From Aristolochia californica (taxonomy: Eukaryota; Streptophyta; Magnoliopsida; Piperales; Aristolochiaceae), in NCBI GenBank assembly GCA_029961685.1, contig JARWKL010000009.1:20765237-20829236 (forward strand): DNA of 64,000 bases, read 5' to 3'. The position numbers and the translations under genes are program-made. The notes beneath the pieces were generated by a model, which worked only from the letters and a program-made list of their open reading frames with translations, was not told where the DNA came from and searched no databases. Of the stretch, positions 1-14,300 are shown one piece after another (within the stretch, counting starts at the first letter, position 1; each line of letters opens with the position of its first letter).

Positions 1-746
1 TTTTAAAGCATGTGTAGAAAAAAAAATTTCTTATCAAATTCCAAGTTATTGGGGTTGTTGAACTAGTGGAATTTCCCAAACTTGGATAACAAGACTTTTT
101 TGTTCATTTCTGGTGTGTGATTAAATTTTCTTTACCAACATTTGTTATTGCTTTAAATTTTTTCCATACACAAACTCTAAAATTTTCATTTTGTTGTCAT
201 CTATTTGCCATTTATCTCTATTTTGTCTACGAGCTTAAGGGAAAAGTGAAAACTCAAGTTTTGATTTAAGAAAAAAATATACATCTAAAATGTAAATGCG
301 CAAAGCACAAATTTGGAGAGAGATATTTCAAAAAAGTGTCTGTAATTTTTAGGGATTGTAAACTCTTTTCAGCTTTTATATATCAGGTTTTGCAATCGTG
401 GGGAAAAGGGGGAGGCGGGGGAATTTTAACTGATTGTTGAATCCCAACCTATAAGTCATTCCTTTCAAAAATATAGCATATTACGCAGGATAAATCACTT
501 TACAATTATCAATGATCGTTAGGTCAACTTTTTGTAAATGGGAAAAATAATGGTTTGTTTGACTCGGGTAAATATCACACCGCACGTTCTCTTCAGCATT
601 TAAGGAGCAGTTTGTTATTCTCTTTAAAAGGTTTGGATCCATTGGTCATTTGAATCTTAAACATGTTTCAAGCATGCATATCCATTTGTTAAAGCATGTG
701 TAGAAAAATCTCTTTCTTATCAAATGCCATGCTATAGGGGTTGTTG

Positions 747-1433
747 AACTAGTGGAATTTCCCAAACCTGGATAACAAAAATTTTGAGTTCATTTGTAGT
801 GTGTGAATAAATTTTCTTAACTAACATTTCTTATTGCTTTAAATTTTTTCAATACACAAACTCTAAAATTTTCATTTCGTTGTCATCTCTTTGCCTTCCA
901 TCTCTTTTTTGTCTATGAGATGAGGGGAAAAGTGAAAACTCAAGTTTTGATTAAAGAAAAAAGTATACATCTAAATTGGAAATGCACAAATACACAAAGT
1001 TAGAGATTGATATTTCCAAAAAGTGTCTATAATTTTTAGGGATTGTAAACTCTTTTTAGTTTTTATATATCAGGTTTTTCAATCGTGGGGAAAAGGGGGA
1101 GGCGGGGGAATTTTAACTGAGTGTTGAATCCCAACCCATAAGTCATTCATTACAAAAATATAGCCCGTTACGCATGATAAATCACTTTACAATCATCAAT
1201 GATCGTTAGGTCAGCTTTTTGTAAATGGGCAAAATAATGGCTTGTTTAACTCGGGTAAATATTCTACCGCACGTTCACTTGAGAATTTAATGAACGGTTT
1301 GTTATTCTCTTTAAAAGGTTTGGATCCATAGGTCATTTACATCTTTAACATGTTTCAAACGTGCATATCCATTTTTTTATGCATGTGTAGAAAAATCTCT
1401 TTCTTATCTAATTCCATGCTATTGGTGTTGTTG
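747..1433 (+). repeat. Representative full-length satellite monomer (687 bp, long class)
   Basis: This copy runs from one anchor to the next and serves as a reference unit. It has single GGATCC and ACTAGT hexamers, which recur about once per monomer through the window, so the array should give a ladder of about 680 bp with the matching enzymes. The only GC-rich part is the G box near 1085-1110. A dyad ATCAT-CA-ATGAT lies in the segment just before CGTTAGGTCAGC. The unit boundary is arbitrary because the array is circularly permuted. Confidence 0.85.
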
Positions 1434-4400
1434 AACTAGTGGAATTTCCCAAACTTGGATAACAAAGCATTTGTGTTCATTTTGGGTGTCTGAATAAATA
1501 TTCTTAACTTACATTAGTTACTGTTTTAAATTTTTTCCATACATAAACTGAAAATTTTTCATTTCATTGTCATCTATTTGTCTTTCATCTCTTTTTTGTC
1601 TACGTGATGAAGGGAAAAGTGAAAACTCAAGTTTTGATTTAAGAAAAAAGTATACATCTAAAACTGAAATGCACAATGCAAAAATTTAGAGAGAGATATT
1701 TCGAAAAAATGACTGTAACATTTAGTGATAGTAAACTCTTTTTAGTTTTTATATATAGTGTTTTGCAATGGTCGGGAAGGGGGAGGCGGGGGAATTTTAA
1801 CTGAGTGTTGAATCCAAACCAATAAGTCATTCATTACAAAACTATAGTCCGTTACACATGATAAATCACTTTAAAATTATCAATGATTGTTAGGTCAGCT
1901 TTTTGTAAATGGGCAAAAAAATGTCTTGTTTGACTCGGGTAAATATCCCATCGCATGTTCACTTCGTAATTTAATGAGCGGTTTGGTATTCTCTTTAAAA
2001 GATTTGGATCCGTAGGTGGTTTGTATTTTTAACATGTTTCAAGCATTCATATCCATTTTTTAAAACATGTGTAGAAAAATCTCTTTCTTATCAAATTCCA
2101 GGCTATTGGGTTGCTGAACTAGTGGAATTTCCCAAACTTGGATAACAAAAATTTTGTGTTCATTTGGGGTGACTAAATAAATTTTCTTAACTTACATTTG
2201 TCACTGCTTTAAATTTTTTCCATACACAAACTCTAAACTTTTCATTTCGTTGTCATCTATTCTCTTTATTGTCTACGAGATGAAGGGAAAAGTGAAAACT
2301 CAAGTTTTTTTTTAAGAAAAAAGTATACATCTAAAACGGTTGCACAATGCACAAATTTAGAGTGAGATATTTCCAAAAGTGCCTGTAAATTTTAGGGATT
2401 GTAAACTCTTGTTAGTTTTTATATAACAGGTTTTGCAATTGTCAGGACAAGGGGGACAAGGGGGGAATTTTAACTGAGAGTTGAATCCCAACCAATAACT
2501 CATTCCTTACAAAAATATAGCCCGTTATGCATTATAAATCACTTTACAATCATCAATCATCGTTAGGTTAGCTTTTTGTATCTATGCAAAATAATGGCTA
2601 GTTTGACTCAGGTAAATATCCCACCGCACGTTCACTATGAGAATTTAATGAGCGGTTTGTTATTCTCTTTAAAATGTTTGGATCCATTGGTTATTTGCAT
2701 CTTTAACTTGTTTCAAGCATGCATATCCATTTTTTAATGCATGTGTAGAAAAATCTCTTCCTTATCAAATTCAAAGCTATAGGGGTTGTTGAACTAGTGG
2801 AATTTCCCAAACATGGTTAAAAAAACTCTTGTGTTCATTTATGGTGTGTGAATAAATTTTCTTAAATTACATTTGTTATTGCTTTAAATTTTTTCCATAC
2901 ACAAACTCTAAAATTTTCATTTCGTTGTCATCTATTTGTCATTCATCTCTTTTTTGTCTACGAGATGAAGGGAAAAGTGAAAACTCAAGTTTTCATTTAA
3001 GAAAAAAGTATACATCTAAAATGGAAATGCACATGGCACAAATTTAAAGAGATATTTCCAAAAAGTGTGTGTAATTTTTTGGGATTCTAAACTCTTTTTA
3101 GTTTTTATATATCAAAGTTTTGCAATCGTGGGGAAAAGGACGAGGCGGGGGAATTTTAACTGAGTGTTGAATCCCAACCCATAAGTCTTTCATTACAAAA
3201 ATATAGCCCATGACGTATGATAAATCACTTCACAATCATCAATGATCGTTAGGTCAGCTTTTTGTAAATGGGGAAAATAATGGCATGTTTGACTCTGGTA
3301 AATATCCCACCCCACGTTCACTTGAGAATTTAATGAGCGATTTGTTATTCTCTTTAAAAGGTTTGGATCCAAAGGTCGTTTGCATCTTTAACTTGTTCCA
3401 AGCATGTATATCCATTTTTTAAAGCATGTGTTGAAAAATCTTTTTTTTTTTATCAAATTCCAAGCTATTGGGGTTGTTGAACTTGTGGTATTTCCCAAAC
3501 TTCGATCACAAAACTTTTGTGTTCATTTGGGGTGTCTGAATAAATATTCTTAACTTACATTAGTTACTGCTTTAAATTTTTTTTGTACATAAACTCAAAA
3601 ATTTTCATTTCGTTGTCATTTATTTGCCTTTCATCTCTTTTTTGTCTAAGAGATGAAGGGAAAAGTGAAAACTCAAGTTTTGATTTAAGAAAAAAGTATA
3701 CATCTAAAATGGAAATGCACAATGCACAAATTTAGAGTGAGATAATTCAAAAATGTGTCTGTAATTTTTAGGATTGTAAACTCTTTTTTGTTTTTATATA
3801 TCAGGTTTTGCAATCATCGGGAAATAGGGGAGGCGGGGAATTTTAACTGAGTGTTGAATCCCAACCCATAAGTCATTCCTTAAAAAAAATAAAGCCCGTT
3901 ACGCATGATAATCCAGTTTACAATCATCAATGATCGTTTTGTCAGCTTTTTGTAAATAGGTAAAATAATGGCTTGTTTGACTCGGCTAAATATCCCACCA
4001 CACATTCATTTGGGAATTTAATGAGCGGTTTTTTATTCTCTTTAAAAGGTTTAGATCAATAGGTTATTTGCATCTTTAACTTGTTTCAAGCACGAATATC
4101 CATTTTTTAAAGCATGTGTAGAAAAATTCCATTCTTATCAAATTCTAGGCTATGGATGTTGTTGAACTAGTGGAATTTCCCAAACTTGGATATCAAAACT
4201 TTTGTGTTCATTTGTGGTGTGCGAATAAATTTTCTTAACTTACATTTGTTATTGCTTTAAATTTTTCAATGCACAAACTCTAAAATTTTCATTTTGCTGT
4301 CTTTAATTTGCCTTTCATCTCTTTTTTGTCAACAAGATGAAGGGAAAAGTGAAAACTGAAGTTTTGATTTAAGAAAAAAGTATAGATCTAAAATGGAAAT

Positions 4401-7314
4401 GCACAATGCACAAATTTAGAAAGAGACATTTCTAAAAAGTGTCTGTAACATTTAGGGATTGTAAACTCTTTTTAGTTTTTATATATAGTGTTTTGCAATG
4501 GTCGGGAAAAGGGGGAGGCGGGGGAATTTTAACTACGTGTTGAATCCCAACCCATAACTCATTCATTACAAAAATATAGCCCGTTACACATGATAAATCA
4601 CTTTACAATTATCAATGATCGTTAGGTCAGCTTTTTGTAAATGGGCAAAAAAATAGCTTCTTTTACCTTCAGAATTTAATGAGTGGTTTGTTATTCTCTT
4701 TAAAATGTTTGGATCCATAGGTCATTTGTATCTTTAACATGTTTCAGGCATGCATATCCATTTTTTAAAGCATGTGTAGAAAAATCTCTTTCTTATCAAA
4801 TTCCAAGTTATTGAGGTTGTTGAACTAGTGGAATTTCCCAAGCATGGATAAAAAAACTTTTGTGTTCATTTGGGGTGACTAAATAAATTTTCTTAACTTA
4901 CATTTGTAACTGCTTTAAATTTTTTCCATACACAAACTCTAAACTTTTCATTTTGTTGTCATATATTCTCTTTTTTGTCTACGAGATGAAGGGAAAAGTG
5001 AAAACTCAAGTTTTTTTTAAGAAAAAAGTATATTTCTAAAATGGAAATGCACAGTGCACAAATTTAGAGTGAGATATTTCCAAAAAGTGTCTATAAATTT
5101 TAGGGATTGTAAACTCTTGTTAGTTTTTATATATGAGGTTTTGCAATCGTTAGGAAAAGGGGGACACAAGGGGAATTTTAAGTGAGCATTGAATCCCAAC
5201 CCATAACTCATTCCTTAAAAAAATATAGCCCATTATGCATGATAAATCACTTTACAATCATCAATAATCGTTAGGTTAGCCTTTTGTAAATATGCAAAAT
5301 AATGGCTTGTTTCACTCATGTAATTAACCCATCGCACGTTCACTTGAGAATTTAATGGGTGGTTTGTTGTTCTCTTTAAAATGTTTGGATCCATAGATCA
5401 TTCGCATCTTTAACTTGTTTCAAGCATGCATATCCATTTTTTAAAGTATGTGTAGAAAAATCTCTTTCTTATCAAATTCAAAGCTATAGGGGTTGTTGAC
5501 CTAGTGGAATTTCCAAAACTTGGTTAAAAAAACTTTTGTGTTCATTTGTGGTGTGTGAATAAATTTTCTTAACATATATTTATTATTGCTTTTAATTTTT
5601 TCCACGCACAAACTCTAAAATTTTCATTTCGTAGTCATCTATTTGCCTTTCATCACTTTTTTGTCTACAAGATGAAGGGAAAAGTGAAAACTCAAGTTTT
5701 CATTTAAAAAAAAAGTATACATCTAAAATGGAAATGCACAAGGCAAATATTTAGATAGGGATATTTCCAAAAAGTGTGTGCAATTTTTAGGAATTCTAAA
5801 CTCTTTTTAGTTTTTATATATCAGGTTTTGCAATCATGGGGAAAAGGGGGAGGCGGGGAAATTTTGACTGAGTGTTGAATCCCAACCCATAAGTCATTCA
5901 TTACAAAAATATAGCCCGTTACGCATAATAAATCACTTTACAATCATCAATGATCGTAAGGTCAGCTTTTTGTAAATGGGAAAAATAATGGCTTCTTTGA
6001 GTCGGGTATTTATCCCACCGCCGTTCACTTGAGAATTAATTGAGCGGTTTGTTATTCTCTTTAAAAGGTTTGGATCCATAGGTCATTTGCATCTTTAACA
6101 TGTTTCAAGCATGCATATCTATTTTTTAAAGCATGTGTACAAAAATCTCTTTCTTATCAAATTCCAAGCTATTGGGGTTGTAGAACTAGTGGAATTTCCC
6201 AAACTTGGATAACAAAACTTTTGTGTTCATTTTGGGTGTCTAAATAAATATTCTTAACTTACATTAGTTACTGTTTTCAATTTTTTCCATACATTAACTC
6301 TAAAATTTTCATTTCGTTGTCATCTTTTTGCCTTTCATCTCTTTTTTGTCAACAAGATAAAGGGAAAACTGAAAACTCAAGTTTTGATTTAAGAAAAAAG
6401 TATATATCTAAAATGGAAATGCACAATGCAAAAATTTATAGTGAGATATTTCCAAAAAGTGTCTGTAATTTTTAGGGATTGTAAACTCATTTTCGTTTTT
6501 ATATAACAGGTTTTGCAATCGTCTGGAAAAGGGGGAGGTGGGGGAATTTTAACTGAGTGTTGAATCCCAACCCATAATTCATTCCTTACAAAAATATAGC
6601 CCATTATGCATGATAAATTACTTTACAATCTTCAATGATCGTTAGGTCAGCTTTTTGTAAATGGGCAAAATAATTGCTTGTTTGACTCGGTTAAATATCC
6701 CACTGCACGTTCACTTGAGAATTTAATGATCGGTTTGTTATTCTCTTTAAAAGGTTTTGATTTAACATGTTTCAAGCTTGCATATCCATTTTTTAAAGCA
6801 TGTCTTGAAAAATCTCTTTCTTATAAAATTCCAAGCTATTGGGGTTTTTGAACTAGTGGAATTTCCCAAACATGGATTACAAAACTTGTGTATTAATTTG
6901 GGGTGTCTGAATAAATTTTCTTAACTTACATTTGTTACTGCTTTATATTTCTTTGTCATCTATTCTCTTTTTTTTTACGAGATGAAGGGAAAACTGAAAA
7001 CTCAAGTTTTAATTTAAGGAAAAAGTATACATCTAAAATGGAAATGCACAATGCACAAATTTAGATAGAGATATTTCCCAAAAGTGTCTGTAATTTTTAG
7101 GGATTGTAAACACTTTTTACTTTTTATATATCAGGTTTTGCAATAGTGGGGAAAAGGGGGAGGCGGGGGAATTTTAACTGAGTTTTGAATCCCAACCCAT
7201 AAGTCATTCCTTACAAAAATATAGCCCGTTACGCATGATAAATCACTTTACAATCATCAATGATCATTAGGTCAGCTTTTTGTAAATGGGCAAAATAATG
7301 GCTTGTTTGACTCG

Positions 7315-7399
7315 GGTAAATATCTCACCGCACGTTCGCTTGAGAATTTAATGAGCGATTTTTATTCTCTTTAAAAGGTTTGGTAAATATCTCACCGCA
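7315..7399 (+). repeat. Local 18-nt duplication replacing a monomer segment
   Basis: The 18 bases GGTAAATATCTCACCGCA occur at 7315-7332 in their normal place and again at 7382-7399. The second copy sits where other monomers have the GGATCC/ATAGGTCATTTGCATC segment. It is followed by a normal continuation (ATGTTTCGAGCATGC). This looks like a template switch primed by the shared GGT. Confidence 0.85.
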
Positions 7400-8479
7400 T
7401 GTTTCGAGCATGCATATCCATCATTTAAAGCATGTGTAGAAAAGTCTCTTTCTTATCAAATTCCAAGCTATAGGGGTTGTTGAACTAGCGGAATTTCCCA
7501 AACTTGGATAACAAAAATTTTGCATTCCTTTGTGGTGTGTGAATTAATTTTCTTTTCTCCCATTTGTTATTGCTTTAAATTTTCTCCATACACAAACTCT
7601 AAAATTTTCATTTCATTGTCATCTATTTGCCTTTCATTTCTTTTTGTCTACAAGATGAAGGGAAAAGTGAAAACTCAAGTTTTGATTTAAGAAAAAAATA
7701 TACATCCAAAATGGAAATGCAAAATGAACAAATTTAGAGAGAGAGATTTCCAAAAAGTATCTATAATTTTTAGGGTTTGTAAACTCTTATTAGTTTTTGT
7801 ATCTTAGTTTTTGCAATCGTGGGGAAAAGGAGGAGGCGAGGGAATTTTAACTTTGTGTTGAATCCCAACCCATAAGTCATTCCTTAAAAAAATATAGCCC
7901 AAAACGCATGATAAATCACTTTACAATCATCAATGATCGTTAGGTCAGCTTTTTGAAAATGGGAAAAATAATGGCTTGTTTGACACGGGTAAATGTCCCA
8001 CCGCACGTTCACTTGAGACTTTTGAGGAGCGGTTCTTTATTCTCTTTAAAAGGTTTGGTTCCATAGGTCATTTGCATCTTTAACAGGTGTCAAGCATGCA
8101 TATCCATTTTTTAAATCATGTTTAGAAAAATCTCTTTCTTATTAAATTCCATGCTTTTGGGGTTGCTGAACTAGTGGAATTTCCAAAACATGGATAACAA
8201 AACTTTTCTGTTCATTTGGGGTGTCTGAAAAATTTTTCTTAACTTACATTTACTACTGCTTTAATTTTTTTTATACACAAACTCTAAAATTTTCATCTCG
8301 TTGTCATTTGTTCTCTTTTTTGCCCACAAAATATAGGGAAAAGTTAAAACTCAAGTTTTAACTTAAGAAAAAAGTATACATCTAAAATGGAAATGATCAA
8401 TCCAAAAATTTAGAGAGAAATATTTCAAAAAAGTGTCTGTAATTTTTAGGGATTGTAAAGTCTTTTTATTTTTTATATA

Positions 8480-8500
8480 TCCGGTTTTTCAACATAAGTA
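8480..8500 (+). repeat. Deletion junction removing the G-rich box from one monomer
   Basis: After TATATATCCGGTTTTTCAA the sequence jumps directly to CATAAGTAATTCC. The G-rich box and the following GAATCCCAACC are missing. The anchor spacing here (8169 to 8790) is 621 instead of about 685. Confidence 0.8.
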
Positions 8501-8599
8501 ATTCCTATAAAAAATATAGCCCGTTACGCATGATAAATCACTTTACAATCATCAATGATCGTTAGGTCAGCTTTTTGTAAATGGGAAAAATAATGGCTT

Positions 8600-11300
8600 G
8601 TTTGACTCGGGTAAACATCCCACTGCACATTCACTTGAGAATTTAATGAGCGGTTTGTTATTCTCTTTAAAAGGTTTGGATCCATAGGTCATTTGCATCT
8701 TTAACATGTTTCAAGCATGTATATCCATTTTTTAAAGCTTGTGTAGAAAAGTCTCTTTCTTATCAAATTCCAAGCTATAGGGGTTGTTGAACTAGTGGAA
8801 TTTCCCAAACATGGATAAAAAAACTTTTGTGTTCATTTGTGGTGTGTAAATAAATTTTCTTAACTTAGCTTTGTTATTGCTTTAAATTTTTTCCATACAC
8901 AAACTCTACAATTTTCATTTCGTATTCATCTATTTCCCTTTTATTTCTTTTTTGTCTACAAGATGAAGGGAAAAGTGAAAACTCAAGTTTTGATTTAAGA
9001 AAAAAGTACACCTCTAAAATGGAAATGCACAATGCAAAAATTTAGAGAGAGATATTTCAGAAAAGTATCTTTAATTTTTAGGGATTGTAAAGTCTTTTTA
9101 TTTTTTATATATCAGGTTTTGCAATCGTTGGGGAAAGGGGCAGACGGGGGAAATTGAAGTGAGTATTGAATCCCAACCCATAAGTCATTCCTTACAAAAA
9201 TATAGTCGGTTACTCAATAAATCACTTTACAATCATCAATGATCATTAGGTCAGCTTTTTGTAAATGGGCAATATAATGACTTGTTTGACTCAGGTAAAT
9301 ATCCCACTGCACGTTCACTTGAGAATTTAATGACCGGTTCTTTATTCTCTTTAAAAGGTTTGGTTCCATAAGTCATTTGCATCTTTAACATGTTTCAAGC
9401 ATGTATATCCATTTTTTAAAGCATGTGTAGAAAAATCTCTTTCTTATCAAATTCCAAGCTATAGGGGTTGTTGAACTAGTGGAATTTCCCAAACATGGAT
9501 AACAAAACTTTTGTGTTCATTTGTGGTGTGTGAATAAATTTTATTAACTTAGATTTTTAATTGCTTTAAATATTTTCCACACACAAAGTCTACAATTTTC
9601 ATTTCGTTGTCATCTATTTGCCTTTCATTTCTTTTTTGTCTACAAGATGAAAGGAAAAGTGAAAACTCAAGTTTTGATTTAAGAAAAAAGTACACATCTA
9701 AAATGGAAATGCACAATGCACAAATTTAGACAGAGATATTTCCAAAAAGTGTCTTTAACTTTTAGGGATTGTAAAATCTTTTTAGTTTTTATATATCAGG
9801 TTTTGCAATCATCATGGAAAGGGGGAGATGGGGGAAATTGAAGTGAGTATTGAATCCCAACCCATAAGTCATTCCTTAAAAAAATATAGCCCATTACGCA
9901 TGCTAAATCACTTTACAATCATCAATGATCGTTAGGTCAGCTTTTTGTAAATGGGAAAAATAATGGCTTGTTTGACTCGGGTAAACATCTCACTGCACGT
10001 TCACTTGAGAATTTAATGAGCAGTTTGTTATTCTCTTTAAAAGGTTTGGATCCATAGGTCATTTGCATCTTTAACATGTTTCAAGCATATATATCCATTT
10101 TTTAAAGCTTGTGTAGAAAAGTCACTTTCTTATCAAATTCCAAGCTATAGGGGTTGTTGAACTAGTGGAATTTCCCAAACATGGATAACAAAACTTTTGT
10201 GTTCATTTGTGGTGTGTGAATAAATTTTCTTAACTTAGATTTGTTATTGCTTTAAATTTTTTCCATACACAAACTCTACAATTTTCATTTCGTATTCATC
10301 TATTTCCCTTTTATTTCTTTTTTGTCTACAAGATGAAGGGAAAAGTGAAAACTCAAGTTTTGATTTAAGAAAATAGTACACCTCTAAAATGGAAATGCAC
10401 AATGCAAAAATTTAGAAAGAGATATTTCAGAAAAGTATCTTTAATATTTAAGGATTGTAAAGTCTTTTTAGTTTTTATATATCAGGTTTTGCAATCGTTG
10501 GGGAAAGGGGGAGATGGGGGAAATTCAAGTGAGTATTGAATCCCAACCCATAAGTCATTCCTTACAAAAATATAGCCCGTTACTCAATAAATCACTTTAC
10601 AATCATCAATGATCATTAGGTCAGCTTTTTGTAAATGGGCAATATAATGGCTTGTTTGACTCGGGTAAATATCCCACCGCACGTTCACTTGAGAATTTAA
10701 TGACCGGTTCTTTATTCTCTTTAAAAGGTTTGGTTCCATAGGTCATTTGCATCTTTAACATGTTTCAAGCATGTATATCCAATTTTTAAAGCATGTGTTG
10801 AAAAATCTCTTTCTTATCAAATTCCAAGCTATAGGGGTTGTTGAACTAGTGGAATTTCCCAAACATGGATAACAAAACTTTTGTGTTCATTTGTGGTGTG
10901 TGAATAAATTTTCTTAACTTAGATTTGTAATTGCTTTAAATATTTTCCATACACAAACTCTACAATTTTCATTTCATTGTCATCTATTTGCCTTTCATTT
11001 CTTTTTTGTCGACAAGATGAAAGGAAAAGTGAAAACTCTAGTTTTGATTTAAGAAAAAAGTACACATCTAAAATGGAAATGCACAATGCACAGATTTAGA
11101 CAGAGATATTTCCAAAAAGTGTCTTAAATTATTAGGGATTGTAAAGTCTTTTTAGTTTTTATATATCAGGTTTTGCAATCATCGTGGAAAGGGGGAGACG
11201 GGGGAAATTGAAGTGAGTATTGAATCCCAACCCATAAATCATTCCTTACAAAAATATAGCCCATTACGCATGATAAATCACTTTACAATCATCAATGATC
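8600..11300 (+). repeat. Dimeric higher-order repeat, ~1370-bp period, two copies
   Basis: Private variants recur every 1370 bp, which is two monomers. GTATTCATCTATTTCCC occurs near 8922 and 10292. TTACTCAATAAATCAC occurs near 9209 and 10579. The G-box form beginning CGTTGGGGAAAGGGG occurs near 9125 and 10495, and the alternative form with TGGAAAGGGGGAGA(T/C)GGGG occurs near 9812 and 11182. Both G-box forms are followed by a GAAATT(G/C)AAGTGAGTATTG variant instead of GAATTTTAACTGAGTGTTG. Alternate monomers are therefore more alike than neighbours. Confidence 0.8.
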
Positions 11301-14300
11301 GTTAGGTCAGCTTTTTGTAAATGGGCAAAATAATGGCTTGTTTGACTCAGGTAAATATCCCACCACATCTTCACTTGAGACCTTTGAGGAGCGGTTCTTT
11401 ATTCTCTCTAAAAGGTTAGGTTCCATGGGTCATTTTCATCTTTAACATGTTTCAAGCATGCATATCCCTTTTTTAAAGCATGTTTAGATAAATCTCATTC
11501 TTATTAAATTCCAAGCTATTGGGGTTGTTGAACTAGTGGAATATCCCAAACATGGATAGCAAAACTTTTGTGTTCATTTGGGGTGTCTGAAAAAAAAATT
11601 TCTTAACTTACATTTACTACTGTTATAAATTTTTTTTATACACAAACTCTAAAATTTTCATCTCGCTGTCATCTATTCACTTTTTTGTCTACGAAACGAA
11701 AGGAAAAGTGAAAACTCAAATTTTTATTTAAGAAAAAAGTATACATCTAAAATGGAAATGATCATTGCATAAATTTAGAGAGACATATTTCCAAAAAATG
11801 TCAGTAATTTTTAGGGATTTTAAACTCTTTTTAGTTTTTATATATCGGGTTTTGCAATCTTGGGCAAAAGGGGGAGGCGGGGGAATTTTAACTGAGTTTA
11901 GAATCCCAACCCACAAGTCATTCCTTTGAAAAATATAGCCCGTTATGCATGATAAATCACTTTACAATCATCAATGATCGTGAGGTCAGCCTTTTGTAAA
12001 AGGGCAAAATAATGGCTTGTTTGACTCGGGTAAATATCCCACCACACGTTCACTTGAGAATTTAATGAGCACTTTGTTATTCTCTTTAAAAGGTTTGGAT
12101 CCATAGGTCATTTGCATCTTTAACATGTTTCAAGCATGTATATCCATTTTTTAAAGCATGTGTAGAAAAGTCTCTTTCTTATCAAATTCCAAGCTATAGG
12201 GGTTGTTGAACTAGTGGAATTTCCCAAACTTTGATAACAAAACTTTTGTGTTCATTTGTGGTGTGTGAATAAATTTTAGTAACTTAGATTTGTTATTGCT
12301 TTAAATTTTTTCCATACACAAACTCTACAATTTTCATTTCGTTGTCATCTATTTGACTTTCATTTCATTTTTGTCAACAAGATGAAGGGAAAAGTGAAAA
12401 CTGATGTTTTGATTGAAGAAAAAAGTATACAACTAAAATGGAAATGTACAATGCAAAAATTTAGAGAGTGATTTTTCCAAAAAGTGTCTGTTATTTTTAG
12501 GGATTGTAAAGTCCTTTTAGTTTTTATATATTAGGTTCTGCAATCGTGGGGAAAATGGGGAGGCGGGGGAATTTTAACTGAGTGTTGAATCCCAACCCAT
12601 AAGTAATTCCTTTCAAAAATATAACCCGTTATGCATGATAAATCACTTTACAATCATCAATAATCGTTAGGTCAGCTTTTTGTTAATGGGCAAAATAATG
12701 GCTTTTTTGGCTCGGGTAAACATCCTACCGCACGTTCACTTGAGACTTTAAGGTGCGGTTATTAATTCTCTTTAAAAGGTTTGGTTCCATAGGTCATTTG
12801 CATCTTTAACATGTTTCAAGCAAGCATATCCATTTTTTAAAGCATGTGTAGAAAAATCTTTTTCTTCTCAAATTCAAAGCTACTGGGGTTGTTGAACTAA
12901 TGGAATTTCCAGAACTTGGACAACAAAACTTTTGTATTCATTTGTGGTGTGTGAATAAATTTTCTTAACGTAGATTAGTTATTGCTTTAAATTTTTTCCA
13001 TACACGAATTCTAAAATTTTCATTTTGTTGTCATCTATTTTCCTTTCATCTCTTTTTGTCTACGAGATGAAAGGACAAGTGAAAACTCAAGTTTCGATTT
13101 AAGAAAAAAGTATACATCTAAAATGGAAATGCACAATGCAAAAAGTTAGAGAGAGAGATTTGCAAAAAGTGTCTGTAATTTTTTTGGATTCTAAACTCTT
13201 TTTAGTTTTTATATATCCGATTTTGCAATCGTCAAGAAAAGGGGGAGGCATGGGAATTTTAACTGAGTGTTAAATCCCAACACATTTGTCATTCCTAAAA
13301 AAATATAGCCCATTACGCATGATAAATCACTTTACAATCATCAATGTTCATCAAGTCAGCTTTTTGTAAATGGGCAAAATAATAATGGCTTGTTTGACTC
13401 GGGTAAATATCCCAGCGCACGTTCACTTGAAAATTTAATGAGCGTTTTGTTATTCTTGTAATAAGGTTTGGATCCATAGTTCATTTGCATCTTTAACATG
13501 TTTAAAGCATGCATATCCATTTTTTAAAGAATGTGTAGAAAAATCTCTTTCTTATCAAATTCCAAGCTAATGGGGTTGTTGAACTAGTGGAATTTCGCAA
13601 ACTTGGATAACAAAACTTTTGTGTTCATTTGTGGTGTGTGAATAAAATTTTTTTACAGACATTTGTTGTTGCTTTAAATATTTTCCATACACAAACACTA
13701 AAATTTTCATTTTCGTTGTCATCTATTGGCCTTTCATCTCTTTTTGGTCTACGAGATGAAGGGAAAAGTGAAAACTCAAGTTTTGATTTAAGAAAAATGT
13801 TTACATCTATAATGGAAATGGACAATGCACAAATTTAGAGAGAGATAATTCCAAAAAGTTTCTATAATTTTTTAAGGATTGTAAACTCTTTTTAGCTTTT
13901 ATATATTAGGTTTTGCAATCACGGGGAAAAGGGGGAGGCAGGGGAATTTTAACTGAGTGCTGAATCCCAACCCATAAGAGATTCCTTACAAAAATATAGC
14001 CCGTTAAGCATGATAAATTACTTTACAATCTTCAATGATCGTTGGGTCAGCTCTTTGTAAATGGCAAAAATAATCGCTTGTTTGACTCGGTTAAATATGC
14101 CACTGCACGTTCACTTGAGAATTTAATGAGCGGTTTGTTATTCTCTTTAAAAGGTTTGGATTTAACATGTTTCAAGCTTGCAAATCCATATTTTAAAGCA
14201 TGTGTAGAAAAATCTCTTTCTTATGAAATTTCAAGCTATTGGGGTTGTGGAACTAGTGGAATTTCCCAAACAAGGATTACAAAACTTGTGTATTAATTTA

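Noticed and set aside
747..1433. Monomer as a tetramer of a ~170-bp ancestral repeat
   Set aside because: The length is near four times 170, but I saw no convincing internal similarity between quarters. A self-alignment would be needed.
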